A DNA stretch of 6,952 nucleotides from Bacteroidales bacterium (GCA_031254735.1 JAIRTU010000236.1:1-6952); one strand, 5' to 3'. Shown: positions 1-6,026, counted from the first letter of the stretch. Made by a program: numbers and translations. The notes: a model not told the origin generated them from the letters alone.

Positions 1-1
1 G

Positions 2-88
2 CGGAGAAGGGGGGATTCGAACCCCCGGTACCCTTTCGAGTACGACAGTTTAGCAAACTGCTGGTTTAAGCCACTCACCCACCTCTCC
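2..88 (-). tRNA. tRNA-Ser, anticodon GCT
   Basis: Decodes the serine codons AGC and AGU. On the minus strand the 7-bp acceptor stem GGAGAGG/CTTCTCC (one G-T pair) encloses the D arm. The anticodon stem GCAGT/ACTGT carries the loop TTGCTAA with anticodon GCT. A long variable arm follows (GTACTC, loop GAAA, GGGTAC), as expected for a class II tRNA such as tRNA-Ser. The T arm contains the conserved GGTTCGAATCC. The discriminator base is G, usual for serine tRNAs. Position 1 would be the first C of a 3' CCA end, so whether CCA is encoded cannot be seen. The gene lies downstream of rprY on the same strand. A -7 box about 28 bp upstream suggests it has its own promoter. Confidence 0.97.
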
Positions 89-89
89 G

Positions 90-192
90 GTTATAGCTTA
101 GCATTTTTTGAAATGCAAAAGTAGCATTTTTTTCAATGCGAAACCTTTCTTGCTTAAAAAAAACAAGAATAGACCCAACGAAAAGCTATAAC
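90..192 (-). repeat. 10-bp perfect inverted repeat enclosing three hairpins, between rprY and tRNA-Ser
   Basis: GTTATAGCTT at 90-99 is the exact reverse complement of AAGCTATAAC at 183-192. Enclosed are three shorter inverted repeats: 101-106 with 111-116 (6 bp, loop TTTG), 124-128 with 135-139 (5 bp, 6-nt loop), and 147-152 with 164-169 (6 bp, 11-nt A-rich loop). A transcript running from rprY into the tRNA could fold these into a branched structure ending directly against the tRNA acceptor stem. None has the G+C-rich stem plus U-tract of a classic terminator. The role is unknown: rprY 3' end formation, a processing site, or protein binding in DNA. Confidence 0.55.
116..123 (-). promoter_or_regulatory. 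Bacteroidota -7 box upstream of tRNA-Ser
   Basis: On the minus strand this reads TACTTTTG, an exact match to TAnnTTTG, the -7 consensus of the Bacteroidota primary sigma factor. It lies about 28 bp before the tRNA 5' end, giving a short leader to be trimmed by RNase P. I see no clear TTG/TTTG -33 element at the usual distance. It sits between two near-identical small palindromes (101-116 and 124-139). Confidence 0.5.
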
Positions 193-202
193 AAACTGTT
201 TC

Positions 203-910
203 TTAGAACTTTGTTTTCAGCTTCTTCGAATCGCTCACTCCCAATTTGAAGCCTACTCCGTGAATATTCAACAAATTAACGCTGGGATCTTTCTTTAAGA
301 ACTTGCGCAATTTTGTAATGTATACATCCATGCTGCGGGCGTTGTAGTAATCGTTTTTGTCCCATACTCGATTTAAAATATAGGTTCTGTTTACTATTTT
401 TCCCATTTTTTCGCATAACACATACAACAAAGCCGATTCTTTCGAGGTAAGTTTTATCACCTCATCTTTGTACACCAACTGCTGAACATTGTTGTCGAAA
501 ACATATTCTCCTATCTCGAAAACCTGTTTTTCTTCATCTACTTCATAACTTGTTCTTCTAAGAATTGCCTTGATACGCATCAACAGTTCTTCCATACTGA
601 AAGGTTTGGTAATGTAATCATCTGCATGCAACTTAAATCCTTTAAGAACATCTTCCTGCATCGATCGTGCCGACATAAAGAAGATAGGGATTTCAGCGTC
701 TACTTTGCGAATGTTTTCTACCAGCGAATAACCGTCCAGTGAGGGAATCATAATGTCGACTAAACATAAATCGTAGCCTCCTCTTAAAAATTCATTGTAT
801 GCATCATCTCCTTTTTCACAAAGAGTGGTGGCAAAACCTTTTAATGTAAGATACGAGCTCAACACCATTCCTAAATTGGTATCATCTTCTGCTATAAGTA
901 TTCTTTTCAT
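203..910 (-). CDS. rprY: OmpR-family response regulator RprY
   Basis: A cytoplasmic DNA-binding response regulator of 235 residues, normal for the OmpR/PhoB family. The N-terminal receiver domain (about 3-118) has the acidic pocket E8-D9-D10, the phosphoacceptor D52 in LVDIMIP, the switch residue S80 and the conserved K102 in DDYITKPF. The C-terminal winged-helix domain (about 131-224) includes LTSKESALL and the recognition-helix region ARSMDVYITKLRKFL, ending in NIHGVGFKL. The sequence closely resembles Bacteroides fragilis RprY as I remember it, especially SMDVYITKLRK and the IHG.G.KL end. The gene follows rprX after a 51-bp spacer that contains no C and only four Gs, with no visible promoter, so the two are probably co-transcribed. 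The published RprY protein has been tied to porin control when expressed in E. coli and to oxidative-stress control in Porphyromonas. The targets here are unknown. Confidence 0.92.
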   Translation of the reverse strand: MKRILIAEDDTNLGMVLSSYLTLKGFATTLCEKGDDAYNEFLRGGYDLCLVDIMIPSLDGYSLVENIRKVDAEIPIFFMSARSMQEDVLKGFKLHADDYITKPFSMEELLMRIKAILRRTSYEVDEEKQVFEIGEYVFDNNVQQLVYKDEVIKLTSKESALLYVLCEKMGKIVNRTYILNRVWDKNDYYNARSMDVYITKLRKFLKKDPSVNLLNIHGVGFKLGVSDSKKLKTKF

Positions 911-961
911 GATATTTTTGTTATTTAATTTAATTTATTTTTTATTAGTTATTTAGTTTAT

Positions 962-2488
962 TTATTTTACTGTCGGTAAGCATATTGTAAATGTACTTCC
1001 TTTATTAATTTCACTTTCTACTTCGATTTTTCCTTTATGCGATTTTACGATAGCCTGAGCATTATACAGCCCCAAACCATACCCTTTCACATCATGAACG
1101 TCTCCTGTACTTGAACGGTACAATTTATTAAATATTTTCTTTTGCTCTTTTTTCGTTATTCCGAGTCCGTTATCTTTTATGGAGATAAGAATGTATTTTC
1201 CCCGATTGGCGGTTTTTATTTCAAGATGCGGAGGTTCGTTCAAGGTATATTTTATGGCATTGTCCAAAATATTTTTAATGACCAAAATTATTTGCGGTTC
1301 GTCAATGTAGACAATGGCTTTTTTGGCAGAATATTCCACGGTAATGCTTCCTTTTTTCTGATGCAAAAGAGTAAGTATTTCTTTAACGGCAGGTTCTATG
1401 CAATACTGCACGTCCAATTCGCTCTTTTTTTGTCGTTGCAGGAAAGACTTTCTGGAGATGGACGCCGTTTGCAAAATGGTTTCCACCATTCTTTCCAAAC
1501 GTTCGTTTTCTTCACGTATGACGTCTATACATTTTTCACGCATTTCCACATCTTCCGATATGTCTTTATCCAACAGACTTTCCGACGCCAAAGAAATGGT
1601 AGAGATGGGCGTTTTAAATTCATGCGTAATATTATTGATAAAATCATCTCGCAAGGCAACTACTTCGCTAATCCGTTTTTCGGAAAGAAGCAGCGAAAAA
1701 AACAAACACCAAATAAGAATTACCATGCCCCACGTAACCACAACAACAAAATTGTCGTACAGGGTAAGATAGTCTTTCTTTTCCAAAAAACGAATAACAA
1801 AAAAGGAAAACAATCCTGCGTTTTCATTATATATTTCAAAATTGTATACATGCCCCTCTGTGATTGTTTTTATGGTGTCGATCGCTCCGCACAAGACAAA
1901 ATTTTTAAAAGAAGGAACATAAATACAGTATTCAAAATCACTCCGAATGCTGTTAGCCGATAAATGCCGTTTCAGTATCCTCCGAATGCTGTCTGATTCT
2001 TCCTGTTGATAGGTCGGAACATTTTCCAGATGAGACTTCAACGAGTCGTAAAAAGTGTTTAAATGAACATCGTTCAATATTTCTTTTACCAAATCTTGCC
2101 CGGCAACAAAAGCGGGAATGTAATCATCACAATAAAAAGGTTCTATTCCTTCGGGGTCTATCGGAATTTCGGGATATTCATACGCAACAATTTGTCGGAG
2201 AATCTTCCATTTTCCTCTTTCGCCGATTGGGTGAAATCGCAAATGGCGGTCTTGAATAGGACGAAGACTCCCCCAATACTTGTATTTCAGGGAATCGGTA
2301 ATATGCTGATTCAATTCGTATGTGTTGATCTCTGCCAATGCGTCTATTATTGTGTTGTTAACTCTCTTTAAATATTGTTCTTCTTTAACATTCTTATAAT
2401 TCTCCACATGATTAATCGCGATGGAGACAAGTATAATTATCACCATGCAGATAAGTAAAATAACAAAATGTCTTATCTTTTTATCCAT
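962..2488 (-). CDS. rprX: Sensor histidine kinase RprX
   Basis: Inner-membrane histidine kinase, the probable phosphodonor of RprY. Starting at ATG 2488 it has 508 residues. Transmembrane helix 1 spans about 7-26, then a periplasmic sensing region of roughly 220 residues with no domain I recognise, then helix 2 at about 246-268. The dimerisation/phosphoacceptor domain has H289 in NNITHEFKTPIS. The ATPase domain has the N box (NILDNAIKYT, 406-415), G1 box DNGLGI (439-444), the IFNKLYR F box and the G2 box KGYGLGL (468-474). The frame stays open up to an ATG at 2617, adding 43 residues. I reject that start because the extra part is A/T-rich promoter-like sequence, lies upstream of a -7 box at 2512-2519, and would add an unexpected hydrophobic stretch. 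The gene is followed by rprY as in the known rprX-rprY arrangement. Confidence 0.9.
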   Translation of the reverse strand: MDKKIRHFVILLICMVIIILVSIAINHVENYKNVKEEQYLKRVNNTIIDALAEINTYELNQHITDSLKYKYWGSLRPIQDRHLRFHPIGERGKWKILRQIVAYEYPEIPIDPEGIEPFYCDDYIPAFVAGQDLVKEILNDVHLNTFYDSLKSHLENVPTYQQEESDSIRRILKRHLSANSIRSDFEYCIYVPSFKNFVLCGAIDTIKTITEGHVYNFEIYNENAGLFSFFVIRFLEKKDYLTLYDNFVVVVTWGMVILIWCLFFSLLLSEKRISEVVALRDDFINNITHEFKTPISTISLASESLLDKDISEDVEMREKCIDVIREENERLERMVETILQTASISRKSFLQRQKKSELDVQYCIEPAVKEILTLLHQKKGSITVEYSAKKAIVYIDEPQIILVIKNILDNAIKYTLNEPPHLEIKTANRGKYILISIKDNGLGITKKEQKKIFNKLYRSSTGDVHDVKGYGLGLYNAQAIVKSHKGKIEVESEINKGSTFTICLPTVK

Positions 2489-2511
2489 GTTAATGAGTTT
2501 TAATCGACTTG

Positions 2512-2519
2512 CAAAAATA
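2512..2519 (-). promoter_or_regulatory. -7 box of the rprX-rprY promoter
   Basis: On the minus strand this reads TATTTTTG, an exact TAnnTTTG match, 23 bp upstream of the rprX ATG. A TTTG (minus strand, 2542-2545) lies 22 bp further upstream and is a possible -33 element, slightly wider than usual. The box overlaps the first of four AATACA repeats, so a protein bound to the repeats could compete with or contact RNA polymerase here. Confidence 0.6.
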
Positions 2520-2577
2520 CAAAAAAAATACACAAGAAATACAAACAAATACAAAAAAATGTTTTTATCGGTGTATT
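2516..2577 (-). promoter_or_regulatory. Phased AATACA repeat array upstream of rprX, candidate operator
   Basis: AATACA occurs at 2516-2521, 2527-2532, 2538-2543 and 2548-2553, with start-to-start spacing of 11, 11 and 10 bp, close to one helical turn each. An inverted copy TGTATT lies at 2572-2577. CAAATACA (2546-2553) and TGTATTTG (2572-2579) form an 8-bp inverted repeat. OmpR-family regulators commonly bind direct half-sites about one turn apart, so RprY binding is a reasonable inference but not shown. A-tracts in the same phase could instead mean intrinsic DNA bending. Confidence 0.45.
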
Positions 2578-2790
2578 TGAAAAAAATACGACAGAAAAAA
2601 AAGACTTGCTTTTGCATGTAATCAATTGAATGTTAATCTATTGGCTATTTCAGTCATCGTAAAAAAACAGGCAAAATTTTTTCTAAAATAGATCGCAATA
2701 AAGAAAGATTTTTGCTCGGAACGCAGGGTAATAGATGATCGGCTTAAAAATATTACGACAGAAAAAGGAAAAAGTTATTGCTTTTTGGTG

Positions 2791-2798
2791 TATTTTTG
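2791..2798 (+). promoter_or_regulatory. -7 box upstream of the PASTA-trmB pair
   Basis: TATTTTTG is an exact TAnnTTTG match, 33 bp before the ATG at 2832. With its two preceding bases it reads TGTATTTTTG, identical to the extended -7 element of the divergent rprX promoter. No good -33 TTTG is visible at the expected distance. Confidence 0.5.
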
Positions 2799-2831
2799 CA
2801 TGTAAAATAAAATAAACATTTGAAAATAGAA

Positions 2832-3428
2832 ATGAATAATTTTTACAGGAAGCATAAATTGTTGGCGACATTAATTATCATGTTGAGTATCAGTCTGTTG
2901 GTTGTATTTCTTATTGGAATATCGTTGAAAGCCGTTACCAAACACGGACAGGAATATCTGTTGCCCGATTTTACAGGCATGGACAGTGAACAGTTGCACC
3001 GCTTTGTACGGGACAGCAATCTGTATGAGTTTGAAATTGTGATTGTTGATTCTGTTTTTGTTCCCGACAAAAAAGGAGGAACAGTCTTGACACAAGACCC
3101 TGTGGCGGGCAGCAAAGTAAAAAAAGGACGAAAAGTGTATCTGTCGGTGGTGGCGATGAGCATGCCCAAGATAGAAATGCCCAACTTGGTTGATTTATCG
3201 TTGCGGCAAGCCGAAAACATGCTGCAAACCAACGATTTACAATTGGGACAGGTGATTTACAAAGCCAGCAAATATCCCAATGCCGTGTTGGAACAACGCT
3301 ACAAGGGACGAATAATCGAACCCGGAGTGATGATCCCTTATCAATCGAAAATTACGTTGATTGTCGGGAAAGAACCTCTTTTTGGCGAAGAAACGGAAGA
3401 AACGGAAGAAACCGAAATATTGGAATAA
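2832..3428 (+). CDS. Membrane-anchored protein with two PASTA domains
   Basis: 198 residues from ATG 2832. An in-frame TTG at 2820 would add four residues, but I prefer the ATG. A short basic N-terminus (MNNFYRKHK) is followed by one transmembrane helix (about 11-31), predicting a cytoplasmic N-terminus and a periplasmic body. PASTA domain 1 covers about 42-107, ending in the typical VLTQDPVAGSKVKKGRKVYLSV-like pattern (85-106). PASTA domain 2 covers about 112-178 (MPNLVDLSLRQAENML to KITLIVG). PASTA domains in other bacteria bind peptidoglycan fragments or help cell-wall proteins fold, and are often fused to Ser/Thr kinases or penicillin-binding proteins. No kinase or PBP domain is present here. 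The acidic tail (EETEETEETE) is encoded by a 9-bp tandem repeat. trmB starts 12 bp after the stop, so the two are probably co-transcribed. The exact function is not known to me. Confidence 0.88.
   Translation: MNNFYRKHKLLATLIIMLSISLLVVFLIGISLKAVTKHGQEYLLPDFTGMDSEQLHRFVRDSNLYEFEIVIVDSVFVPDKKGGTVLTQDPVAGSKVKKGRKVYLSVVAMSMPKIEMPNLVDLSLRQAENMLQTNDLQLGQVIYKASKYPNAVLEQRYKGRIIEPGVMIPYQSKITLIVGKEPLFGEETEETEETEILE
3387..3413 (+). repeat. 9-bp tandem repeat (three copies) in the PASTA gene tail
   Basis: GAAGAAACG at 3387-3395 and 3396-3404, then GAAGAAACC at 3405-3413. It encodes Glu-Glu-Thr three times in frame at the C-terminus. Copy number could change by slippage without a frameshift. Confidence 0.8.
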
Positions 3429-3440
3429 AAAAACAGAGAA

Positions 3441-4109
3441 GTGAGCAAAAACAAATTAGAAAAATTTGCGGAAAACTTGACGTTCCCTAATTTTTTTCAG
3501 CCGACATACAGCGAGGTGGAAGAAAAAGGCTTTGCCCTGAGAGGCAAATGGGCTGACGATTTTTTCAAAAACAGCAATCCCATCATTTTGGAATTGGGTT
3601 GCGGAAGAGGAGAATATACCATAGGATTAGCCGAGCGGTTTGCAAACAAAAATTTTATCGGCATCGACCGAAAAGGATCGCGTATGTGGAAAGGTTGCAA
3701 AACATCTGTCGAAAACAATATGAAAAATGTTGCTTTCTTGCGCATGCAGATCAACAATATCACTCATTATTTCGGAGAAAATGAAATAAGCGAAATTTGG
3801 ATCACCTTTCCCGACCCTCAACCCAAACGCTCGAAAGAAAACAAACGGCTTACTTCTCCTCTGTTTCTTGATTTTTATCGTCGGATAATAACACCCGACG
3901 GAATTATTCATCTGAAAACCGATGACGAGAATTTGTATATATATACATTATATATAATAGAGAACTCGCATCGAACGCTGATAGAAAAACAGGACAACAT
4001 ATATGCCTGTCAATATTTGGACGAAACCTTGAAAATAGAAACCTATTACGAAAACAGGTGGAAAGAAGAAGGGAAGTCGATCAAATATATTAAGTTTAAG
4101 TTAATATAA
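3441..4109 (+). CDS. trmB: tRNA (guanine(46)-N7)-methyltransferase TrmB
   Basis: Transfers a methyl group from S-adenosylmethionine to N7 of G46 in the tRNA variable loop. The protein has 222 residues, usual for the family. The SAM-binding motif ELGCGRGEYT lies at 51-60. GIDRKGSRMW (74-83) follows as the second SAM-contact strand. The TFPDPQPKR segment (122-130) with downstream KRLTSP (135-140) is the family signature. LKTDDE (158-163) and the C-terminal TYYENRW...G (201-211) complete the TrmB pattern. Translation begins at GTG 3441. The resulting SKNKLEKFAENLTFPNFFQ opening matches the N-terminus of Bacteroidetes TrmB proteins, which supports this start. It lies 12 bp after the PASTA gene, with a weak purine-rich stretch (AGAGAAG) just before the start. 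Residues 165-173 (LYIYTLYII) fall on a TA-dinucleotide run in the DNA. Confidence 0.93.
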   Translation: MSKNKLEKFAENLTFPNFFQPTYSEVEEKGFALRGKWADDFFKNSNPIILELGCGRGEYTIGLAERFANKNFIGIDRKGSRMWKGCKTSVENNMKNVAFLRMQINNITHYFGENEISEIWITFPDPQPKRSKENKRLTSPLFLDFYRRIITPDGIIHLKTDDENLYIYTLYIIENSHRTLIEKQDNIYACQYLDETLKIETYYENRWKEEGKSIKYIKFKLI

Positions 4110-4121
4110 AAAAATAAAACA

Positions 4122-4148
4122 AGGGCGGTATGAAATTTGTTTCGCCCT
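4122..4148 (+). terminator. Hairpin after trmB, candidate terminator
   Basis: AGGGCG (4122-4127) pairs with CGCCCT (4143-4148) across a 15-nt loop, in an otherwise A/T-rich gap, 12 bp after the trmB stop. A perfect 12-bp palindrome ATCAATATTGAT follows at 4149-4160. There is no proper T-tract directly after the stem, so termination efficiency is uncertain. It could also act as a leader structure for the downstream carboxyltransferase gene. Confidence 0.4.
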
Positions 4149-4184
4149 ATCAATATTGATTATTAATTGTAAAAAAATATAAAT

Positions 4185-5969
4185 ATGGCAAGAGAGATAA
4201 AATTTAGTTTGCTATACCGCGATATGTGGCAGTCGTCGGGGAAATATGTACCACGCGTTGATCAGCTTGTGCAGGTAGCGCCTGCAATCATAGACATGAA
4301 ATGTTTTGCCCGTGTGGAAACCAACGGAGGTGCTTTCGAGCAGGTTAATTTGCTGTATGGCGAAAATCCGAACAAAGCAGTCAGAGAATGGGTACAGCCT
4401 TTCAACAAAGCCGGCATACAAACGCACATGCTGGAACGTTCGTTGAATGCTTTGCGAATGTATCCTGTCCCTGCCGACGTTCGTCGAATGATGCCCAAAG
4501 TGAAAAAAGCACAGGGCGTGGATATTATGCGTTCGTTCTGCGGCTTGAACGATCACCGCAACCTCGAAATTTCAATTACTTCTGCCAAAGCGGCAGGAAT
4601 GATTGCTCAGGGTGCTTTGAGCATTACGCATTCGGCTATTCACACGGTAGAGTATTACATGGGCGTTGTGGATAAATTGGTGGAATACGGTGCAGACGAA
4701 ATTTGCTTGAAAGACATGGCAGGAGTAGGACGTCCGCAGACAATCGGATTGTTGGTAAAAGCAATAAAAACAAAGTATCCGCATATCGTTGTGCAATATC
4801 ACGGACATTCGGGACCGGGATTTTCGGTAGCATCTACCTTAGAGGCAGCTCGTGCCGGTGCAGAATATATCGATGTGGCAATGGAGCCGCTTTCTTGGGG
4901 CATGGTTCACCCCGATGTGATCACCATTCAGGCGATGCTCAAAGATGCGGGATTTTTAGTTCCCGATATAAATATGAATGCCTACATGGAAGCTCGTCAT
5001 TTAACACAAACATTTATAGATGATTTTCTGGGCGATTTTATCGATCCGCACAACAAAGTGATGACGTCGCTGTTGGTGGGTTGCGGCTTGCCAGGCGGCA
5101 TGATGGGGTCGATGATGGCAGATTTGAAAGGCATGCACGGCGCTATCAACAACGCTTTGAAACAGAACAACAAATCGGAAGTTACGTTGGAAGACCTTTT
5201 GGTGCAATTGTTTCAAGAAGTAGAATATGTGTGGCCAAAATTGGGCTATCCTCCATTGGTAACGCCTTACAGTCAATATGTTAAGAATATTGCTCTGATG
5301 AATATTTTCTCGATGGCAAAAGGCGATCCTCGTTTTTCGATGATAGATAAAGACAGTTGGAACATGATTTTGGGGAAAATGGGAAAACTCCCCGGCGAAT
5401 TGGCGCCCGAAATTGTCGAATTGGCAAAGAAAAACAATATGGACTTTTATACCGGCGTTCCGCAAGATGCGTATCCCGACCAATTGGACGAATACCGCAA
5501 AGAAATGCAGGAAAACAATTGGGAGTTGGGACAGGACGAAGAAGAACTTTTCGAGTTGGCAATGCACGACAGACAATATCGTGATTATAAATCGAATATT
5601 GCCAAGAAACGTTTTGAAGAAGAATTGACGAAAATTCGTGCCGAAAAACTCAATGCTAATTCTCCGAAAGTTATTTCCAAAGAAGAACAGGAAACCAAAG
5701 CGTTGGCGTACATCAGCGAAAAATACCCCAATGCCAAACCTGTGGTATCTCCTTCGAGCGGAACATTGTTGTGGGAAGTCGATTTTGTTGATCAATCGGT
5801 TTCTCCCTGTCCGGGAAAATCGTATCGGGCAGGAGATATTTTTGCTTTCGTTCAGACGTATTACGGAAATGATGAGGTATCAGTGCCTGTAAACGGCACA
5901 TTGATAGACACTTTTGTAAAGCAGGGATCGAAAGTCAAAAAAGGCGAAGTGTTGGGTTGGATAGAGTAA
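4185..5969 (+). CDS. Carboxyltransferase, oxaloacetate decarboxylase alpha / PycB type, with lysine-less biotinyl-like domain
   Basis: Family members move a carboxyl group between biotin and pyruvate/oxaloacetate. The 594-residue protein has the HMGL-like TIM barrel (about 5-270) with likely metal ligands D13 (YRDMWQS), H206 and H208 (YHGHSGPG), and the lysine K176 in CLKDM that is carbamylated in relatives. The conserved carboxylase region follows: PGG at 303-305, LGYPPLVTPYSQ at 353-364 with the probable catalytic T360, and GKLPGELAPEI at 400-410. The C-terminus (about 519-594) looks like a biotinyl/lipoyl domain (SSGTLLW, then PVNGTLIDTFVKQGSKVKKGEVLGWIE-like end), but the usual AMKM is replaced by VQTYYG (556-561), so tyrosine sits where the biotin lysine should be. 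It may use a separate biotin carrier, as the 5S transcarboxylase subunit does, or work differently. Substrate is therefore unassigned. No partner subunits are in the window. The leader has no clear Shine-Dalgarno sequence. Confidence 0.85.
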   Translation: MAREIKFSLLYRDMWQSSGKYVPRVDQLVQVAPAIIDMKCFARVETNGGAFEQVNLLYGENPNKAVREWVQPFNKAGIQTHMLERSLNALRMYPVPADVRRMMPKVKKAQGVDIMRSFCGLNDHRNLEISITSAKAAGMIAQGALSITHSAIHTVEYYMGVVDKLVEYGADEICLKDMAGVGRPQTIGLLVKAIKTKYPHIVVQYHGHSGPGFSVASTLEAARAGAEYIDVAMEPLSWGMVHPDVITIQAMLKDAGFLVPDINMNAYMEARHLTQTFIDDFLGDFIDPHNKVMTSLLVGCGLPGGMMGSMMADLKGMHGAINNALKQNNKSEVTLEDLLVQLFQEVEYVWPKLGYPPLVTPYSQYVKNIALMNIFSMAKGDPRFSMIDKDSWNMILGKMGKLPGELAPEIVELAKKNNMDFYTGVPQDAYPDQLDEYRKEMQENNWELGQDEEELFELAMHDRQYRDYKSNIAKKRFEEELTKIRAEKLNANSPKVISKEEQETKALAYISEKYPNAKPVVSPSSGTLLWEVDFVDQSVSPCPGKSYRAGDIFAFVQTYYGNDEVSVPVNGTLIDTFVKQGSKVKKGEVLGWIE

Positions 5970-5970
5970 A

Positions 5971-5990
5971 ACCGCATTTTGGAAAGCGGT
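5971..5990 (+). terminator. Short hairpin after the carboxyltransferase gene
   Basis: ACCGC (5971-5975) pairs with GCGGT (5986-5990), starting one base after the stop codon, with two further A-T pairs possible inside the loop. The following ATTTATG is not a true T-tract. It may mark the mRNA 3' end, but a rho-independent terminator is only weakly supported. Confidence 0.3.
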
Positions 5991-5999
5991 ATTTATGAA

Positions 6000-6026
6000 A
6001 TGTAACTGTTTCAAATACAGTTGTAT
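6000..6026. repeat. Imperfect inverted repeat in the leader of msrC
   Basis: ATGTAACTGT (6000-6009) pairs with ACAGTTGTAT (6017-6026) over 10 bp, including two G-U pairs if read as RNA, with a 7-nt loop. The inner AACTGT/ACAGTT is perfect. It lies between the carboxyltransferase stop and msrC, 65 bp before the msrC ATG, and could be an operator or a transcript-end structure. The rest of the 122-bp gap shows no exact TAnnTTTG; the closest is GACTTTTG at 6040-6047. Confidence 0.35.

Larger units (their letters stand above)
2489..2831. other. Divergent intergenic region between rprX and the PASTA gene
   Basis: A 343-bp A/T-rich gap with no convincing gene. Short open frames crossing it translate to Lys/Phe-rich, low-complexity peptides. 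It holds the rprX -7 box and phased repeats on the left and the PASTA-gene -7 box (2791-2798) on the right. TACGACAGAAAAA appears twice (2587-2599 and 2754-2766), each followed by TTGCATGTAA (2612-2621 and 2796-2805). I recognise nothing else in 2622-2753. Confidence 0.7.

Noticed and set aside
90..192. A miniature transposable element with 10-bp terminal inverted repeats
   Set aside because: No target-site duplication flanks the repeats, and the interval contains the tRNA promoter. It is kept only as a structural observation.
1142..1963. A 273-codon open frame on the plus strand opposite rprX
   Set aside because: It is antisense to a histidine kinase with all its motifs, and its translation is Phe/Arg/Asn-rich with no recognisable domain. 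It is a shadow of the real frame.
2489..2617. A 43-residue N-terminal extension of rprX from ATG 2617
   Set aside because: The extension covers the promoter and repeat array, is low-complexity, and would place the start upstream of the likely transcription start.
2683..2871. A 62-codon minus-strand frame in the intergenic region
   Set aside because: It overlaps the PASTA gene start and its promoter, and has an unlikely Phe/Tyr-rich composition.
3936..3957. A TA-dinucleotide run inside trmB, considered as an origin-like or promoter element
   Set aside because: It encodes the in-frame segment LYIYTLYII of a conserved protein, and nothing around it suggests an origin or promoter.
5001..5795. 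A 264-codon open frame on the minus strand opposite the carboxyltransferase gene
   Set aside because: It lies wholly inside a well-supported conserved gene and gives a Phe/His/Arg-rich peptide without motifs.
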